Positions 1-12,950 are shown, counted from the stretch's first letter. The stretch: 64,000 nucleotides of DNA from Parelaphostrongylus tenuis (GCA_019055375.1 JAHQIW010000835.1:85648-149647); one strand, 5' to 3'. Made by a program: numbers and translations. Notes: a model not told the origin generated them from the letters alone.

Positions 1-2062
1 TTTCTCTCATTTGTGAGGTACTGGATACTCCTAGCATCAACCTTTCGACTGCGCATTCAATAACGCCAGATGGTCTTCTATCCTGCCTACGCAGCGGCCA
101 GGTTTCTGCTGCATACGTTAGGACAGGAATAATCGTGTTGTCAAAGAGGTGGGCACGGAGTCGGATGTACTTAGTCTTCTTCACCACATCTTCAGTGCTC
201 TTAGACGTTCCCAAAGCAGCTCGTTTCCTCTTGCTCAACTCTGGAGCTAGGTCGTTCATCATGTTGATTTCACGACCTAGATAGACATAACGGAGCATTC
301 GGATATGGTCGTTTCGTTGAGCGTGAATGGGGCATTCAAAACTCATCCGTTCCTTATAAACATCGTCTTCGTTAGATTTAGTTGAAGACCAACCTTTCCA
401 CAGGCGTTATCGAAATCGGTCAACATTCGTTCTGCTTGACTGATGTTTGGTGTTATGAGAAAGATATCGTCAGCAAAGCGAAGATAGTTTGATTGTCGAC
501 CGTCAATTTTCACTCCCATATCGTCCCATTCTAATTTTCGCATGACGTTTTGCAGGGTGGCAGTGAATACTTTTGGCGAAATTCTATCGCCTTGTCGAAC
601 CCCTCTTCTTACGACAATGGTGATATTGTTATAGAATGAAGATATTTTGGTCGTGAAATCTTTATAAAGCTTACGAAGGATCATTATGTACCGAGTAGGG
701 ACGCCCTGGTTATCCAGAGCCTCTATAACCGCTTCTGTTTCCACTGAATCAAAGGCTTTCTTCAGATCGATGAAAGTAAAACATAGTGGCTGTTTGTACT
801 CTCGTGAAACTTCGATGAGTCTTCTAATCGTCTGGATGCGGTCCATGGTACTAAATCCTTTTAGAATCCTGCTTGTTCGCATGGCTGTCCTTCGTCCAGT
901 GTTCTATCTATTCTGTTTAGGATGACTCGAGTAAAGAGTTTATAGACAACGGACAGCAAGCAGATTGGGCGATAATTGCCTATGTCGTGAAGGTCTCCCT
1001 TTTTGAACAACAATACGGTCTTGCTGGTTACCCATTGAATTCTTGCATTCTGACAGGTAGCGAGTGAAGAGCCGAGCCAGGGTGTTGATGAGAACTGGTG
1101 GCAGATTCTTCAGATGTTCTGGTCTAATCCTGTCTGGACCGGGTGTTGTTCTGTTCTTCACCAACGATGTAGCATGTCGGATTTTGGAAGGGAGGACAGG
1201 TGGAACGACATATTCATCCTCTTTCAATTTATATGATGCTAAGAGGATGTGGCTAGCGAAGAGATCCGAGTAGTACTGGTGAATGATTTTCTCCATAGCC
1301 CTTCTCGAAGCTGTAAGTGTCCCGTCAGGGTATCGGAGTGCAATCACCTTAGTCTTATAGTTGGTGAAGTCTCGCTGGGCTTTGCGAATACTCTTTCCAG
1401 CTTCTGCAGCTTCTGCCATAACTGCTGCTCGTCTCTCATTGAGGTCTTCTTTGATCGCTTCTCTGCAGCGTTTCGCAAGTTCGGACGTGAAGTTTCGGTT
1501 GCCTGTAGCTCGTGCGATTTCACGTTGACGTATCAGCTCGAGTGTCTGCAGAGACAAGCGTCTCTTCGTGACCTTAGGACTCTCGGCTCTCATAGCGTTA
1601 AGGTGAAGATATCCAACGAGTCGATCGTATTCTTCGTCGATCTTGTCGACAACGGTATCTTCCCAAGACCCGACTGATGATTGAATACATCCCAGTTTAT
1701 GGCAGTTCTGGGACTTCGTTGTTTGAACTTAGCAGCTTTCTCTGCTCTCCTCCAAAAACGGAACGTTGCACGAAGGAGGCGATGGTCTCCCGTGTAGAAC
1801 TTAGGGACAATAGCAGCATCGGTCAGGTATAACCTTCGATTTACTAAGATGTGGTCTATCTCGTTGTGGTACTCTCCATTAGGAGACTCCCCGCGTCCAT
1901 CGCTGAGAGTGAGGCTCTTGAAATTGTGAGTTAGCATGGATGGTTTGGGTCGTCATGATAAACTCAGATAGCCTCTCACCCTGTTCATTCCATTCTAGTC
2001 CGTGGGTCCCAATGTGACATTCCTCATATGTTCTTCTAGGTTTAGTTTTCGAGATAATTTCC
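1..2062 (-). mobile_element. RTE-type non-LTR retrotransposon, copy 1 (5' truncated, 3' end outside window)
   Basis: Decayed open frames on the minus strand give, in order, the end of an AP-endonuclease domain (about 1600-2062), a linker, and reverse transcriptase. The palm motif reads LRFADDIFLI near 460-490 and the motif RRGVRQGDRISPK lies near 570-610. The same protein is readable in the copies at 4743-7504 and 25669-29024. Against those copies the 5' part of the endonuclease is missing: similarity stops at about 2062, where a family F repeat begins. Frames change at about 1590 and 930, so the copy is dead. The last RT residues run off the left edge, so no tail or target duplication can be checked. 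Confidence 0.9.
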
Positions 2063-2330
2063 ATTGGACATAGAGTGTAAAACGTTCGTCGTCGCTAACT
2101 CTTAGTGTGGGATTGAAGGACCCACAGAGGACTGGCAAAAGACGAGAAAGGGTAACTGCCCGACTGAGGAGATCGCAAGATCGAAACACATGTATCCGGC
2201 TATAAGTCAGCCCTCTTTGGTAGACCACTGACATGCGTGGCTCAAAAAAATGATTGTCAGGCATATTGGAACTTGAGCTGTGGTCTTAAAAAACATTTGG
2301 AACGAAAAATATGATAATTTTCTACAACTA
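2063..2330 (+). repeat. Family F repeat, right half only
   Basis: The stretch matches the right arms of the F copies at 33700-34080 and 38840-39125. It holds the shared block with CATAGAGTGTAAAACGTTCG, the hammerhead motif at 2158-2200, and the outer end with GACATGCGTGGCTCAAAAA and TTGAGCTGTGGTCTTAA. The left arm is absent. The break coincides with the 5' end of the RTE copy, so one element was truncated by or against the other. Confidence 0.75.
2158..2200 (+). ncRNA. Hammerhead ribozyme motif (type I layout), F family
   Basis: In order: stem I strand GCCCGA (2158-2163), core CTGAGGA (2164-2170), stem II GATC-GCAA-GATC with four pairs and a GNRA-type loop (2171-2182), GAAA (2183-2186), then ACAC/ATGT as a minimal stem III, cleavage triplet GTA, and stem I strand TCCGGC (2195-2200). 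All invariant core bases are present. Stem I has one C-C mismatch and stem III one mismatch. Cleavage is inferred from the consensus, not shown. Confidence 0.6.
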
Positions 2331-2639
2331 AACCCTAAAAAACTGGAAATTAGCTGCAGCATCTCAAAATTTGATAGTGAAGACTGCAGAGGCAAACATA
2401 AACGATACAGTGCAAACACTGGAATGTCTTCTTAAGGGCGAACTTGCTCAATCAACCGCTTATGCTCCCGGAAAAATACCTTCGACAAAGAAATTTTGCT
2501 ACAGGCTTCACAAAACATAATTTCATCATTCAAGAGCCACTATCGTTGTGATGCCATGATGAGCAGAATGCCTGTCGAAATCCTGTTTACTCAGCTAGCC
2601 TTGCCTCATCCAAAGTTCTGATATGCGCACAAGAATGAT

Positions 2640-3000
2640 CATTGTGATGAGCTTTACGTTCAACAAGTAGGCTATGAAAGTGGCTGCTACGAAGATCGGG
2701 GCGCCGTGGCCGAATGTGTGCGATGTTCGTCGCGGAGCCCATGGAGTCGATATCCATCCCCAGCTCTCTCCGACAGTCAACAACAACGCCTTGAGGGGCG
2801 CCATAGCAAGGCTATCTTCGAGGTTGCAACGAGACTCGTTCGACCAGTAATTATACACCGTTCAAGATGAAGATGAAACAACGAACTGAGTGCTAAAAGT
2901 ACTGGGATCGGCACAGTGAAAAAAGCACTGTAAAGAAGGATCAATAAAGTGTCTAAGAAATATGTAACACAAAAGTAATGGTGGTATATATATAGTGAAA
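2640..3000 (+). repeat. Interspersed repeat family R, copy 1
   Basis: Similar sequence recurs at 13330-13830, 18485-18870 (minus), 18950-19470, 22440-23060 (minus), 23740-23930 (minus) and 30110-30430. Shared landmarks are CTCTCCGACAGTCAACA, a block near GCGCCATAGCAAGGCTAT, AGTACTGGGATCGGCACAGT and GATCAATAAAGTGTCTAAGA. No coding capacity is evident. In two copies a mariner remnant follows directly. Confidence 0.75.
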
Positions 3001-4728
3001 TCTATTATTTGATATTATCGTGACTTACCCGACTAAGCCGAGAAGCGTAGTGTTCAAGATTTCTATTAGGCGATAACTTACACATAAGGATAATCCTGAG
3101 TATTGAAAGGTGTCCTCGAGTAGGGTCAATGACTGGTCAACGATGCAAAGCTTTTCCCTCGATCCAGAATACATACACTTGAAGGACAGTCGGAGAATGT
3201 TCTAGCAAAAGACTATCTCGAAATCTTCTCGGAAAAAAAACTTCCTCGATTGACAATCAACTGATTTAAGCTTGAAGTTGGCAATAAACATAAACTTGCT
3301 GCGAGATCCGCCGGAGTGAAGCGAGAGTCACCGAGAAGCGAACAAATTTTGGATGAATGAACAGACAAGCAGCGGTGTTAAATCCAGAGAAAAAATAACA
3401 TCTGCAACAAGACAATTTGCCGTCTGACTTTTTCTTCAAAATATTAGTCATCTCTATATCAATCCTTATCGGGTTTATATGAATGAGATCTCAGAATAAA
3501 TTCAGACATTATCGCATGAGTACGACTTCCCAATCACTATGAAACACATATCAACGCGAGTAACTCTATGATCATAACACCGAGTCCACTTCGATCATGT
3601 GGCGCCAACTCGTCAGTAGCACATAATTAGCGAATCAAAAGACCTACAAATATTTCAAAAACTAAAGAAATGTTAAGCCAACCAGCAAAAATCCATAATT
3701 AATGCGTTCTGATAGGATCGACCATCAACTTGAGTTGGTCAAATGGTTTTGATCTGAGCTCGTCATGACGACGTCTCTACAGTGTCGACTCTGCGCTTCC
3801 AAGGATTGCGACGGCCGTAAAGTTCTTTTGCCTAATTGGCTGCGTAAGTTTCTACTAGGCTTCCTCATTTGATTTTGGTCATCTAATATCAACCCGAAAC
3901 TCTTCGACCAGCTTTCCGTCTCAAAGTTTCTGCTGAAGCTTTGTTCTTTACCACAAACATGAGAAAACTTCGAACACTTTGAGGATCTTGTGTTAGATAT
4001 TGTAGAATGAAGTTCTATTCATACATGTATGAAGCTTAGTCTAACAAATCCTATTAGGCGGCCATGGTACCCCACATGGTTTGCAATCATTCTACTGCTG
4101 GACGACCAATGCTGCTCTTCTTCTACTAATCTACTATATTGCGCCAGTGGTCAAGTAAGTAGTTTTGTGCTACGGAGACATTGATCGATCCTCAGTATTG
4201 ACTGCAAGACCGCCAAGCGCTATTTAACGATGAGTTCTCAATAGAAGCTGAATACTATGCGATTTAACAATCACGTATTAGTCCGATATGATCTGATTAT
4301 GAAAGGGTTTGGCTGAGTGCACGTCACAGTTTGACTTATCTAGGCCAAAGAGGCAAAACCGCGCGAACGTCGCCGCCCATCAAACAGCCTCGTGTCTGCC
4401 CATCAGGGAACAACAGGCTTAAACCTTCCTCGCTCATCTCCGAAATTTACCAATGAATTCATTGCTGTTGACTTCACATGCTTATCGATTTTAAGCCCAT
4501 TTCAACAAGCAAAGTTTATGGTCTACTTTGTCAACTCTATGTGCATACTGTTGGTTTAAGATGACAACTTCGAGACACGAAGTGCTTGTTTTTATAATCA
4601 AATAACGAGGTCGATCTCTAGAATAAGCAACAATGACTGACACGGAGGATTCACTTTATAGATGATATATGACTTAGTTCATGTCCTTTTCAAGCACATC
4701 TAAGTTTCTGCTTCTATTTTTTTGTCGT
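3001..4728. other. No gene recognised
   Basis: AT-rich sequence with only short, unconvincing open frames on either strand. No repeat family used elsewhere in the window was recognised here. Confidence 0.5.
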
Positions 4729-4742
4729 ATATTCACTATTTT

Positions 4743-7504
4743 GTTACTGTTTTTGGCATTTTTGATGAGGCGCCATACTTTTCACGCTGTCTATGACACC
4801 GGAGAAGAACTGTTCCTTGGAACATGCGATCGCAGAGGTGTCGGTGGCGTTGGCGTCCTCGTCAAATCGAATTTGACCGTGAACATTAATTCGTTCGAAC
4901 AACTAACAACCCGCATCGGACGATTACGGTTGAAACGATGTGGTTCTATGCCGGCTTTGACCATATTCATTGCTTACGCACCAACATCAAGTTATGACGA
5001 AGACGAAGTCGAAGCGTTCTATATGGACCTCGAAAAATTCTTCAGAGAAGATCATACATTCTTCAAGGTCATTGTCGGAGATTCTAACGTAAAAATTGGA
5101 CCTAGAAGAACGTCTGAAGAACGTCACATAGGGACCCACGGACTAGAATGAAATGAACAGGGTGAGAGGCTATCTGAGTTTATCATGACGGCCCAAACCA
5201 TCCATAGTAACTCTCAATTCCAAAAGCCTCTTTCTCAGCGATAAACGTGGGAGTCTCTCAGTGGAGAGTACCATAACGAAAAAGATCACATCATAGTAAA
5301 TCGAAGCTTTTGCCTCACCGACGTCGCTGTTGTTCCTAAGTTCTACACGAGATCAGTCCATCGCCTCCTTCGCGCAACGTTCCGATTTTCGAGGAGAGGA
5401 GAGAAAGCCGCTAAATTCAAACAACGAAGTCCCAGAACTACCATAAACTGGGATGTATTCAAATCATTAGTCGGCTCTTGGGAAGATACCGTTGTCGACA
5501 ACATCGACGAAGAATACGATCGACTCGTTGAATATCTTCACGTTAGCGCTAAAAAAGCCGAAAGTCCTAAGGTCACGAAGAGACGCTTTTCTCCGCAGAC
5601 ACTCGAGCTGATACGTCAACGTGGAATCGCACGAGCTACAGGCAACCGAAACCTCACTTCCGAACTTGCGAAACGATGCAGAGAAGCGATCAAAGAAGAC
5701 CTCAATGAGAGACGAGCAGCAGTTATGGCAGAAGCTGCAGAAGCTGGGAAGAGCATTCGCAAAGCCCAGCGAGGCTTCGCCAACTATAAGACCAAGATGA
5801 TTGCACTCCGATACCTTGACGGGACACTTACAGCTTCCAGAAGGGCTATGGAGAAAATCATCCACCAGTACTACTCGGACCTCTTCGCTAGCCATGTTCT
5901 CTTACTGTCATATAAATTGAAAGAGGACGAATATGTCGTTCCACCGGTCCTTCCTTCCGAAATCCGACATGCTATATCGTCGGTGAAAAACAGAACAACA
6001 CCCGGTCCAGACAGGATTAGACCAGAACACCTGAAGAACCTGCAGCCAGTTCTCATCAACACCCTGGCTCGGCTCTTCACTCGCTACCTGTCAGAATGCA
6101 AGGTCCCTATTCAATGGAAAACCAGCAAGACCGTATTGTTGTTCAAAAAGGGAGACCTTCACGACATAGGCAATTATCGCCCAATCTGCTTGCTGTCCGT
6201 TGTCTATAAACTCTTTACTCGAGTCATCCTGAACAGGATTGACAGAACACTGGGCGAAGGACAGCCATGCGAACAAGCAGGGTTCAGAAAAGGATTTAGT
6301 ACCATGGACCACATCCACACGATCACAAGACTCATTGAAGTTTCACGAGAGTACTAACAACCACTCTGTCTCACTTTTATCGAGCTGAAAAAAGCCTTTG
6401 ATTCAGTGGAAACAGAAGCGGTTACAGAGGCTCTGGATAACCAGGGCGTCCCTACTCGGTACATATTGATCCTTCGTGAGCTTTATAAAGATTTCACGAC
6501 CAGAATATCTCCATTCTACAACAATATCACCATTGACGTAAGAAGAGGGGTTCGACAAGGCGATACAATATCGCCAAAATTATTCACTGCCACCCTACAA
6601 AACGTCATGCGAACATTAGAATGGGACGAAATGGGAGTGAAAATTGACGGTCGACAATTAAACCATCTTCGCTTTGCTGACGATATCGTTCTCATAACAC
6701 CAAACATCAGTCAAGCGGAACGAATGTTGACTGATTTCGATAACGCCTGTGGAAAGATCGGTCTTCAACTGAATCTAACGAAAACAATGTTCATGAGGAA
6801 CGGATGGGTTTCTAATGCCCCATTCACGCTCAACGGAACGACAATTTCCGAGTGCTCCAGTTACATCTATCTAGGTCGTGAAATCAACATGATGAACGAC
6901 CTAGCCCCAGAGTTGAGCAGGAGGAAACGAGCGGCTTGGGAAACGTTTAAGAGCATCGAAGATGTAGTGAAGAGGACAAAGAACATCCGACTCCTTGACC
7001 ACCTTTTCGACTCGACAATTATCCCTGTCCTAACGTATGCAGCAGAGACCTGGTCGCTACGTAAGCAGGATGAAAGATCACTTGCCGTTATCGAACGCGC
7101 AGTCGAAAGGTCGATGCTAGGAGTATCTCGTATTTCGAATGAGACAAAGGATCCGAACTTCCGACCTACGTCAACGATCGAAAATCAGAGACGCCGTTCT
7201 ACACGCCAGGATATCGAAAATAAGGTGGGCCGGACACGTGATGCGCTTCAACGATAACCGATGGACGTGAGCCGTTACCGACTGGATTACTCGGGACGTC
7301 AAGCGCTCTAAAGGAAGACCACTGACCCGTTGGTCCGATTTCTTCACGAAAGCGATGGAAGAAAGATATGATGCTCAGCGAATTCCTAGAGCAAGGAGGA
7401 CCCACTGGGCTACTCTTGCACGCGATAGGGAAAAATGGAAGAGTCGCTGGTACCCGCTCGAGTCACTCGACGATCAACGGGACGACAGACAGAACAGAAA
7501 CAGA
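4743..7504 (+). mobile_element. RTE-type retrotransposon, copy 2, with 14-bp target-site duplication
   Basis: The element is flanked by the direct repeat ATATTCACTATTTT at 4729-4742 and 7505-7518, which fixes both ends. It is truncated at the 5' side within the endonuclease: homology to the 25669-29024 copy starts around the equivalent of 26257. The 3' end follows the RT stop closely and finishes in an A/G/C-rich tail (GACAGACAGAACAGAAACAG). RTE elements typically have such very short 3' regions. Confidence 0.92.
4767..7490 (+). pseudogene. RTE endonuclease-reverse transcriptase polyprotein, broken
   Basis: The AP-endonuclease part (4767-5450) includes FKVIVGDSN and RTSEERHIGTHGLE, the conserved substrate and metal side of this domain family. 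A linker follows, then reverse transcriptase (about 5930-7100) with KAFDSVETEA (motif A region), VRRGVRQGDTISPK (motif B region), LRFADDIVLI (FADD catalytic box, about 6670-6700) and a C-terminal thumb/zinc-poor tail. The frame is interrupted by stops at 5149 and 6355, and shifts near 5220-5260 and near 7137. The tail can still be read in another frame to about 7490. The copy cannot encode a working protein but is only moderately diverged from copy 3. Confidence 0.9.
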
Positions 7505-7518
7505 ATATTCACTATTTT

Positions 7519-8221
7519 AATTGCATTTATTGTTCTTATTTTTATATATATTATCTCCCTAACTTAGCATAATCTTTCTTCAGTTTATGAAATGTATTTC
7601 AAAGCCCAATCGAGAAACCAAACTTAACTTCAAACTTTTAGCATTCAGCTTTTACTGAGTGACAGCCACGACACATTACATCAGTGAAAGTGTGATAGCA
7701 GGACACGAGTCTAGGTAGAGCAATGGTTAGCATGCGCTCCCGGAAAGGATGTGACGCTAGTTCAGTTCTCAACAAAGGTCTACTGTTTCGACTATCATTC
7801 AGTATTCATGGATGTACAGCTGCATCATCGTTGCACTGTAAAATTGTAAAGTGAATAGAGTTTAACAGAATTGTAGTGATTGTAGAATTGAATCAATTCA
7901 TGCTTAGTGTGTTAGTTTTGAGGGGGATGCTAGCCTTGTGTGTTCGTCAAGCGGATCTTTTTCCTTTACGCCGTTGATCAGACAACCTCAAACTTGTGTC
8001 AATTATTTTTTACATACAGCACATAACATATAACATAAGGGCAACAAGCAGCGATATCAATCAGTGTAGCTACACGTCAGATGTATAATATGAAAGCAAC
8101 AGTAAAGTGATGTAGAGAAGCCGGTCTGTGAAGTCATGCACGTAGGATAGGGTGGGTCACAATGACTCCTGAGGAGTGGCAGCTACTCTGAGAAGGACCG
8201 CTGGTCTGATGTGACCTGCGT
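7519..8221. other. Intergenic, with a tRNA-like SINE fragment near 7700-7800
   Basis: No gene is seen. Around 7710-7760 the plus strand contains GAGCAATGGTTAGCATGCGC, a tRNA A-box-like stretch followed by CTCCCGGAAAGGATGTGACG. It matches the family S1 copies at 16600-16880 and 22546-22795. The remainder is anonymous. Confidence 0.5.
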
Positions 8222-9180
8222 GTGTAACATAAGATACCTGTCACCTGTATCATCTGTCGTTCCGTTGATTGTTGAGTGACTCGCGCGGGCATCAGCAGCA
8301 CTTCCGTTCTTTCCTATCGCGTGCAATAGTAGCCCAGTAAGTCCACTTCACCCTAGGATTTGCTGAGCATCATACCTTTCTTCTAGTTTTTTCGTGAAGA
8401 GATGGGACTGTCGGGTCGGTGGTCTTCCTGTAGAGCGTTTGTTATCCCGAATCCAGTCAGTAGCGGCTCTTGTCCATTGGTCGTCGTTGAAGAGCATCAC
8501 GTGTCCGGCCCACCTTATTTTCGATATCCTGGCGTGTAGAACGGCCCCTCTTATTTTCCATCGTTGGCGTAGGTCCAAACTCGGATCCTTTCTCTCATTT
8601 GCGAGATACGGGATACTCGTAGCATCGACCTTTCAACTGCCCGTTCAGTATCGCCAAGTGATCTTTCATCCTGCTCATGTAGCCACCAGGTTTCTGTTGC
8701 ATGCTTCAAGCCACGGATAATGGCCGAGTCGAAAAGGTGGGCACGTAGTCGGATGTTCTTTTCCACTACGTCCCCAATGCTCCTGAACGTTCTCCAAGCC
8801 GCTCGTTTCCTCCTGCTCAACCTTGAAGCTAGGTCGTTCATCATGTTGACTTCACAACTTAAATGGACGTAGATGGAGGATTCGAAAATGTTTGTTCTGC
8901 TAAACGTGAGTGGAGCAATCAAAACCCACCCTTTTCAATGAAAGTCGTTTTTGTTGGATTCAGTTGGAAGCCAATCTTTCCACAAGCGTTGTCGAAATCG
9001 GTCAACACTCGTTCCGTTTCGCTGATGCTTGGTGTTCAGAGGGCGATATCATGAGCAAAGCGATGATGATTAGCTTGTCGACCGTCAGTTTGCACTCCTA
9101 TATGGTCCCATTCTAATGTTCGCGTGGCCCTTTTAGACGTTGCAGGGTGGAAGATCTAATGATTCAAGCAAGAGGGGTAG
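8222..9180 (-). mobile_element. RTE-type retrotransposon, copy 4, 3' part plus inverted 5' scrap
   Basis: The minus strand from about 9145 down to 8222 reads as the C-terminal half of the same RTE reverse transcriptase, with frames broken. On the element strand it ends in GGAACGACAGATGATACAGG, matching the tail of copy 3 (ACGACAGGTGATACAGGTGA). Directly right of it, 9147-9180 on the plus strand (GAAGATCTAATGATTCAAGC...) matches the 5' endonuclease start of copy 3 at 26229-26255, i.e. in the opposite orientation. This is the arrangement expected from a 5' inversion during insertion. Confidence 0.8.
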
Positions 9181-10225
9181 GACTTTTAGCATTACATGCA
9201 ATCTTGACTGGACATTACAGTGAATTACTCAAAAGATTATAATGCAGTGAGACGGGTAGCAGGACACTGGAGAGTGACCTAGAACAGTGCTCGGGAAATG
9301 CAAATGCAAAATACTGCAATAGAGACTAACGTGAATTATATACTAGGAGGGCTAAGCCATATCCTGGTATAAACTTACCGAAGTATAGATGAGCGGATAA
9401 GATGAAGCAAGAGACCAAGCAATGAGTTGGGATGCTGAAGACTTCAACAAGGCAATCAAGACGAATAAACTGTTGTAGCGCGTGATTATCTGTTAGTGCG
9501 CTGTAAATGCTTTCCTGTAAGGGACTGACGAAACGCACTTCGACTGCCAGCTGCAAGTCGAAAAACGAGCCATCCGTCATCCGAAGACAGTAACGGTTGC
9601 CTGACTTTTTTCTTATCCATAATCAGAATTCTACCTATTCAAAGAATTACAGTGAATTATGCATGGATGGGAAGGGAATTAACAATTATTCATGGGAATA
9701 ATTGTTATACTTCCGACCCGCAACGAAGTGATAGACGGTATTCTTTCCTTTGAGTGTTAGGGTTATCGGCTGTGTGAAGGTATGTGTCTTTCAGACCGTT
9801 GAAGCTCTGGTCTGCACTGCTCCTATATTCAACTCTAATGTTTATAGTGGCAGCATTGCTGGTAATTACGCTGGTATTCGAGCTAATCTCTCGTGTAGGG
9901 TTAACTCATCTTTATTTGAGTAGTTCTTAGACTATGGCAGATCGTCCGTTCCTGGTTTCTCGGACCTGTTTGATGTTCTTTTATGCATCATGTAAGCTGT
10001 ACCACTGCTTGATAATGCTCCAAACATTCTAATTCCTGCACCATAAAGATCGCATGTCATTTTGAAGTCAAATGCCACTTCAAAAATTTAAATTAGAATT
10101 TTGAGCATTGTGATAATGATTTTCTTCCGAGATTGTTCCTCTTTTGAAAAATTTTCCCCATACTGTCGATAATACGCAGAAATTCAATTATTCTGTGTGC
10201 TAATCCGTCATTAATCGATTCATTT
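9181..10225. other. No gene recognised
   Basis: The only open frame of note is on the minus strand, 9326-9580 (84 codons). It has no recognisable motif and no clear splice context. Confidence 0.4.
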
Positions 10226-10689
10226 TGATGTTATCCATCTAGGGGCCATGGCCCATGACTTCTTTGATTGTGTTCCACTGCTCTCGCTCCACTGGGGACA
10301 TTAACCCTTTCGGCACCATGTAACCACTCATAGTACACTTGCATTGTCGTAGTTTTCTCGTCGAGCACAAACTTTTCTATAGACTTTAAGTAGCCACTCG
10401 ATGGCCAAGAAAACTGTGGTTTTAACGGTATGCTTACTTCTGAATTCGCTTTTCGATGAGTTGTAGTGACTAGGTGTAAATTGCGTTTTCTTTCCTCGGA
10501 GTGCACAGTCTGATTTGCACTCGTGCTTGCTTGGTCTTTTCACCGAAGTTCCGATTATTTCTAGATAGCTTGAAAGATGATGATTTTAAAGATAAACTTG
10601 TTTTCAAATTGAATGGCAAATGTAAGTTTCTAAAAGGTTGTAAGAACGGTGACAAAGATTGCTTTTAGCAGTCGGAGTGCTTCGCGTGC

Positions 10690-10975
10690 CTCGCTATTGT
10701 TTATACCTGAGTTATGGCCTGTCGATTGCCATAATTCTCCCTTAGGTGTGTTACCACGATTTGGTAAGTTTTTCAAGAGACTTCATAAAGCTTCATGGAT
10801 TTTTTTGCTTCTTTCTGAAGAGCATCTAGCAGATACTTCATTTTCGTCAGGTCGTCAATTTTTCGTGAATGAGCGAAATGATTAAGGGTTCCCTTCAAAG
10901 CCTCCGGTTCCCATATTTTCCCACTGAAGTCTGGAAATGGGACGTGGAACAAATTTCTAACTGGTGGGGCCACAT
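10690..10975 (-). pseudogene. Bel/Pao LTR-retrotransposon gag fragment (DUF1759-like)
   Basis: The minus frame 10973-10773 contains HVPFPDFSGKIWEPEALKG, followed by NHFAHSRKIDDLTKMKYLLD and ALQKEAKKSMKLYEV. This order (proline-rich start, F-S-G-K-x-W, H-S, K-x-x-Y-L-x-x-A-L-x-x-E-A) matches the gag region of Pao/Bel elements as I know it. The frame stops after about 66 residues. Lower-coordinate frames (10231-10655) on the same strand may be more of the same element but show no clear zinc knuckle. No LTRs, protease or RT were found nearby, so this is a relic. Confidence 0.6.
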
Positions 10976-12950
10976 ATGAGTCATTGTTGTTTTTGTGGTA
11001 TTTAATCCATTTTCAATGTGTCCATGTGTATAACATGTGCAACAATCCCTTTCAATCCATTAATTTGAGATCTCACAAAATGTGATAACATATTCCAAAT
11101 AATGTATTTCAATTCTTCAAACTAAAAAAGCACTCTTGTTGAAAATTTTCTCCTGTGTATCGAAGTAACCCTGATTGTGAATTTCGTTTACATGATCAGA
11201 ATGTGGAAAATGCTGCAGTCGGACGATTGCTGCGGGACTTACAGCTTGCCTGACATGGTTGGAACGCCGATCACTCAAGTACTCAACGCTGTCCTGCCTT
11301 TTCAGTATATGGTCTTCGTGTATGTTTGTAAAATACAGTCTGTATCAAGAATCGTGTTTGCTGATTCTTCGAAGGATTCGCTTAATTCATGCATAGGCTG
11401 TCGACATCTGGTGGAAACTTATATACTAGTGGATTTTAGCCTTTGCACACTCGTAGAAAGTAAGTCAGTCGTTCTATTGAGAAGTAGAGCAAATTTGTTT
11501 ATATATTCTCATTCTAAAATATAGCGTCAATGAGATGTTCCCATCGCCATCGAGCCCACCATCACCAATTTGGTCGATGCCGCCCTTTTGGAATTAATGT
11601 GGTAATGAACGTCACAGGTCTCCTGTATTTTATTCCGATACTTTATGTAAGTCTAAAACTTCACATACACGAGAAGCTACTATACATCTTTTTCTGGATC
11701 ATTTCGATAATCCCCCCTCAGTTTTAGGCCTCCGGAAAACGCATTTCTTAGTTTTTCCCAAGTCTTAGTGATCATTCGGTAGCTTAAGTCTTAGAAGAAA
11801 ATCAAAAATGTACTTTATTTGAAAATAGATCAACTGCTGCACTGTAACGGCAAGAATAAAATTATGTTCCTCGTTCAAACATTACTTCTTGGACAAAATT
11901 TTTCCTTTATAATTTCGGTAATCATTCGCCAGCTTGAACCGTCACGACTCTAACAGTCTATTTTCTCAAAAAAAAAAACTTTTTGCTACGCTGTAACATT
12001 CAAAAGAAAATCGAGTTTATTATAGATATTTTTTTATATCTTAATTCATCTAGTTTATCATGGACATTATAGACACACCGTCACATTCAAGTGGATTATA
12101 GACACAATGAATCAGGAAATGGAAACATTTTTCTGTGAACGATTTGCGTGAAACGAGGCATCAAACTGTAGAAATTTTCAATTTTGCTTGTGAAATGTTC
12201 GGATTAGCATACACGTATTTATTCAAACTACCCTATCGTGCATGAAAAGCAGTAACTACGGCGAATTTAAGGCGTTGTAACTCTTACGAAATTTTTTCTC
12301 TTCCTTGAGCTTATCAGGTTTTTTTAATCTTATCCATTGCTTGGTATGGGACATTGTGGTGTCAAAAAACTATCCTTGTTGTGCTTGTGCTATAGACTTA
12401 AGCTTTCTTTTTAAGAAATTTACATGAACATTTTGAACTGGAAAGCAGGGCTATAAGAGGGTAGAATTTACTTTGAATAGGAATTATTGGACATGTGCAT
12501 GGGTCATATGTAATTGGTGTTTTCTCAGTTGTTAAATTCATTCTCTATTCGATGAAAATGTGGGGCTATCGCGTGTTGGTGGATATTGCAGCTTTTTGGT
12601 TCAAAAAGGCAGCGCTTCTTCTATTTCTTTTTCTATGAAGATAAATTGAGGAGTTGCTTACACATTTCTATTCTCTCATGTCAAGATGTTTTTATCAATG
12701 AACCGTGTAGTTTTTTACATGTTAAATAAAGTATCCGATTTATGACGGTGTCACAGCACGACTAAGGAAGAATTCTAGCATGCGAAAAATTTGTATTGAC
12801 TGAAGGAGATGTTCGTTCACGTCGAAGCCGAAGATTCCCTTCTCGAATTCGCTTGCTGCATCACTCACATTACAGTTTAACTTTTTGTTAGTCAGTTTGG
12901 TACTCCCAGTTTGAAAAAGTATGGAGAACAAGTGACAGGTGTGGTAGAGT
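10976..12950. other. No gene recognised
   Basis: AT-rich DNA. Open frames at 11177-11524 and 11530-11727 (plus) have no motif, no convincing splice signals and hydrophobic, low-complexity translations. They are not called as genes. Confidence 0.45.

Noticed and set aside
9326..9580. 84-codon minus open frame
   Set aside because: No motif, no convincing splice signals, and length expected by chance in a 64-kb window.
11177..11727. Two consecutive plus open frames
   Set aside because: Translations are hydrophobic, AT-driven and without family features.
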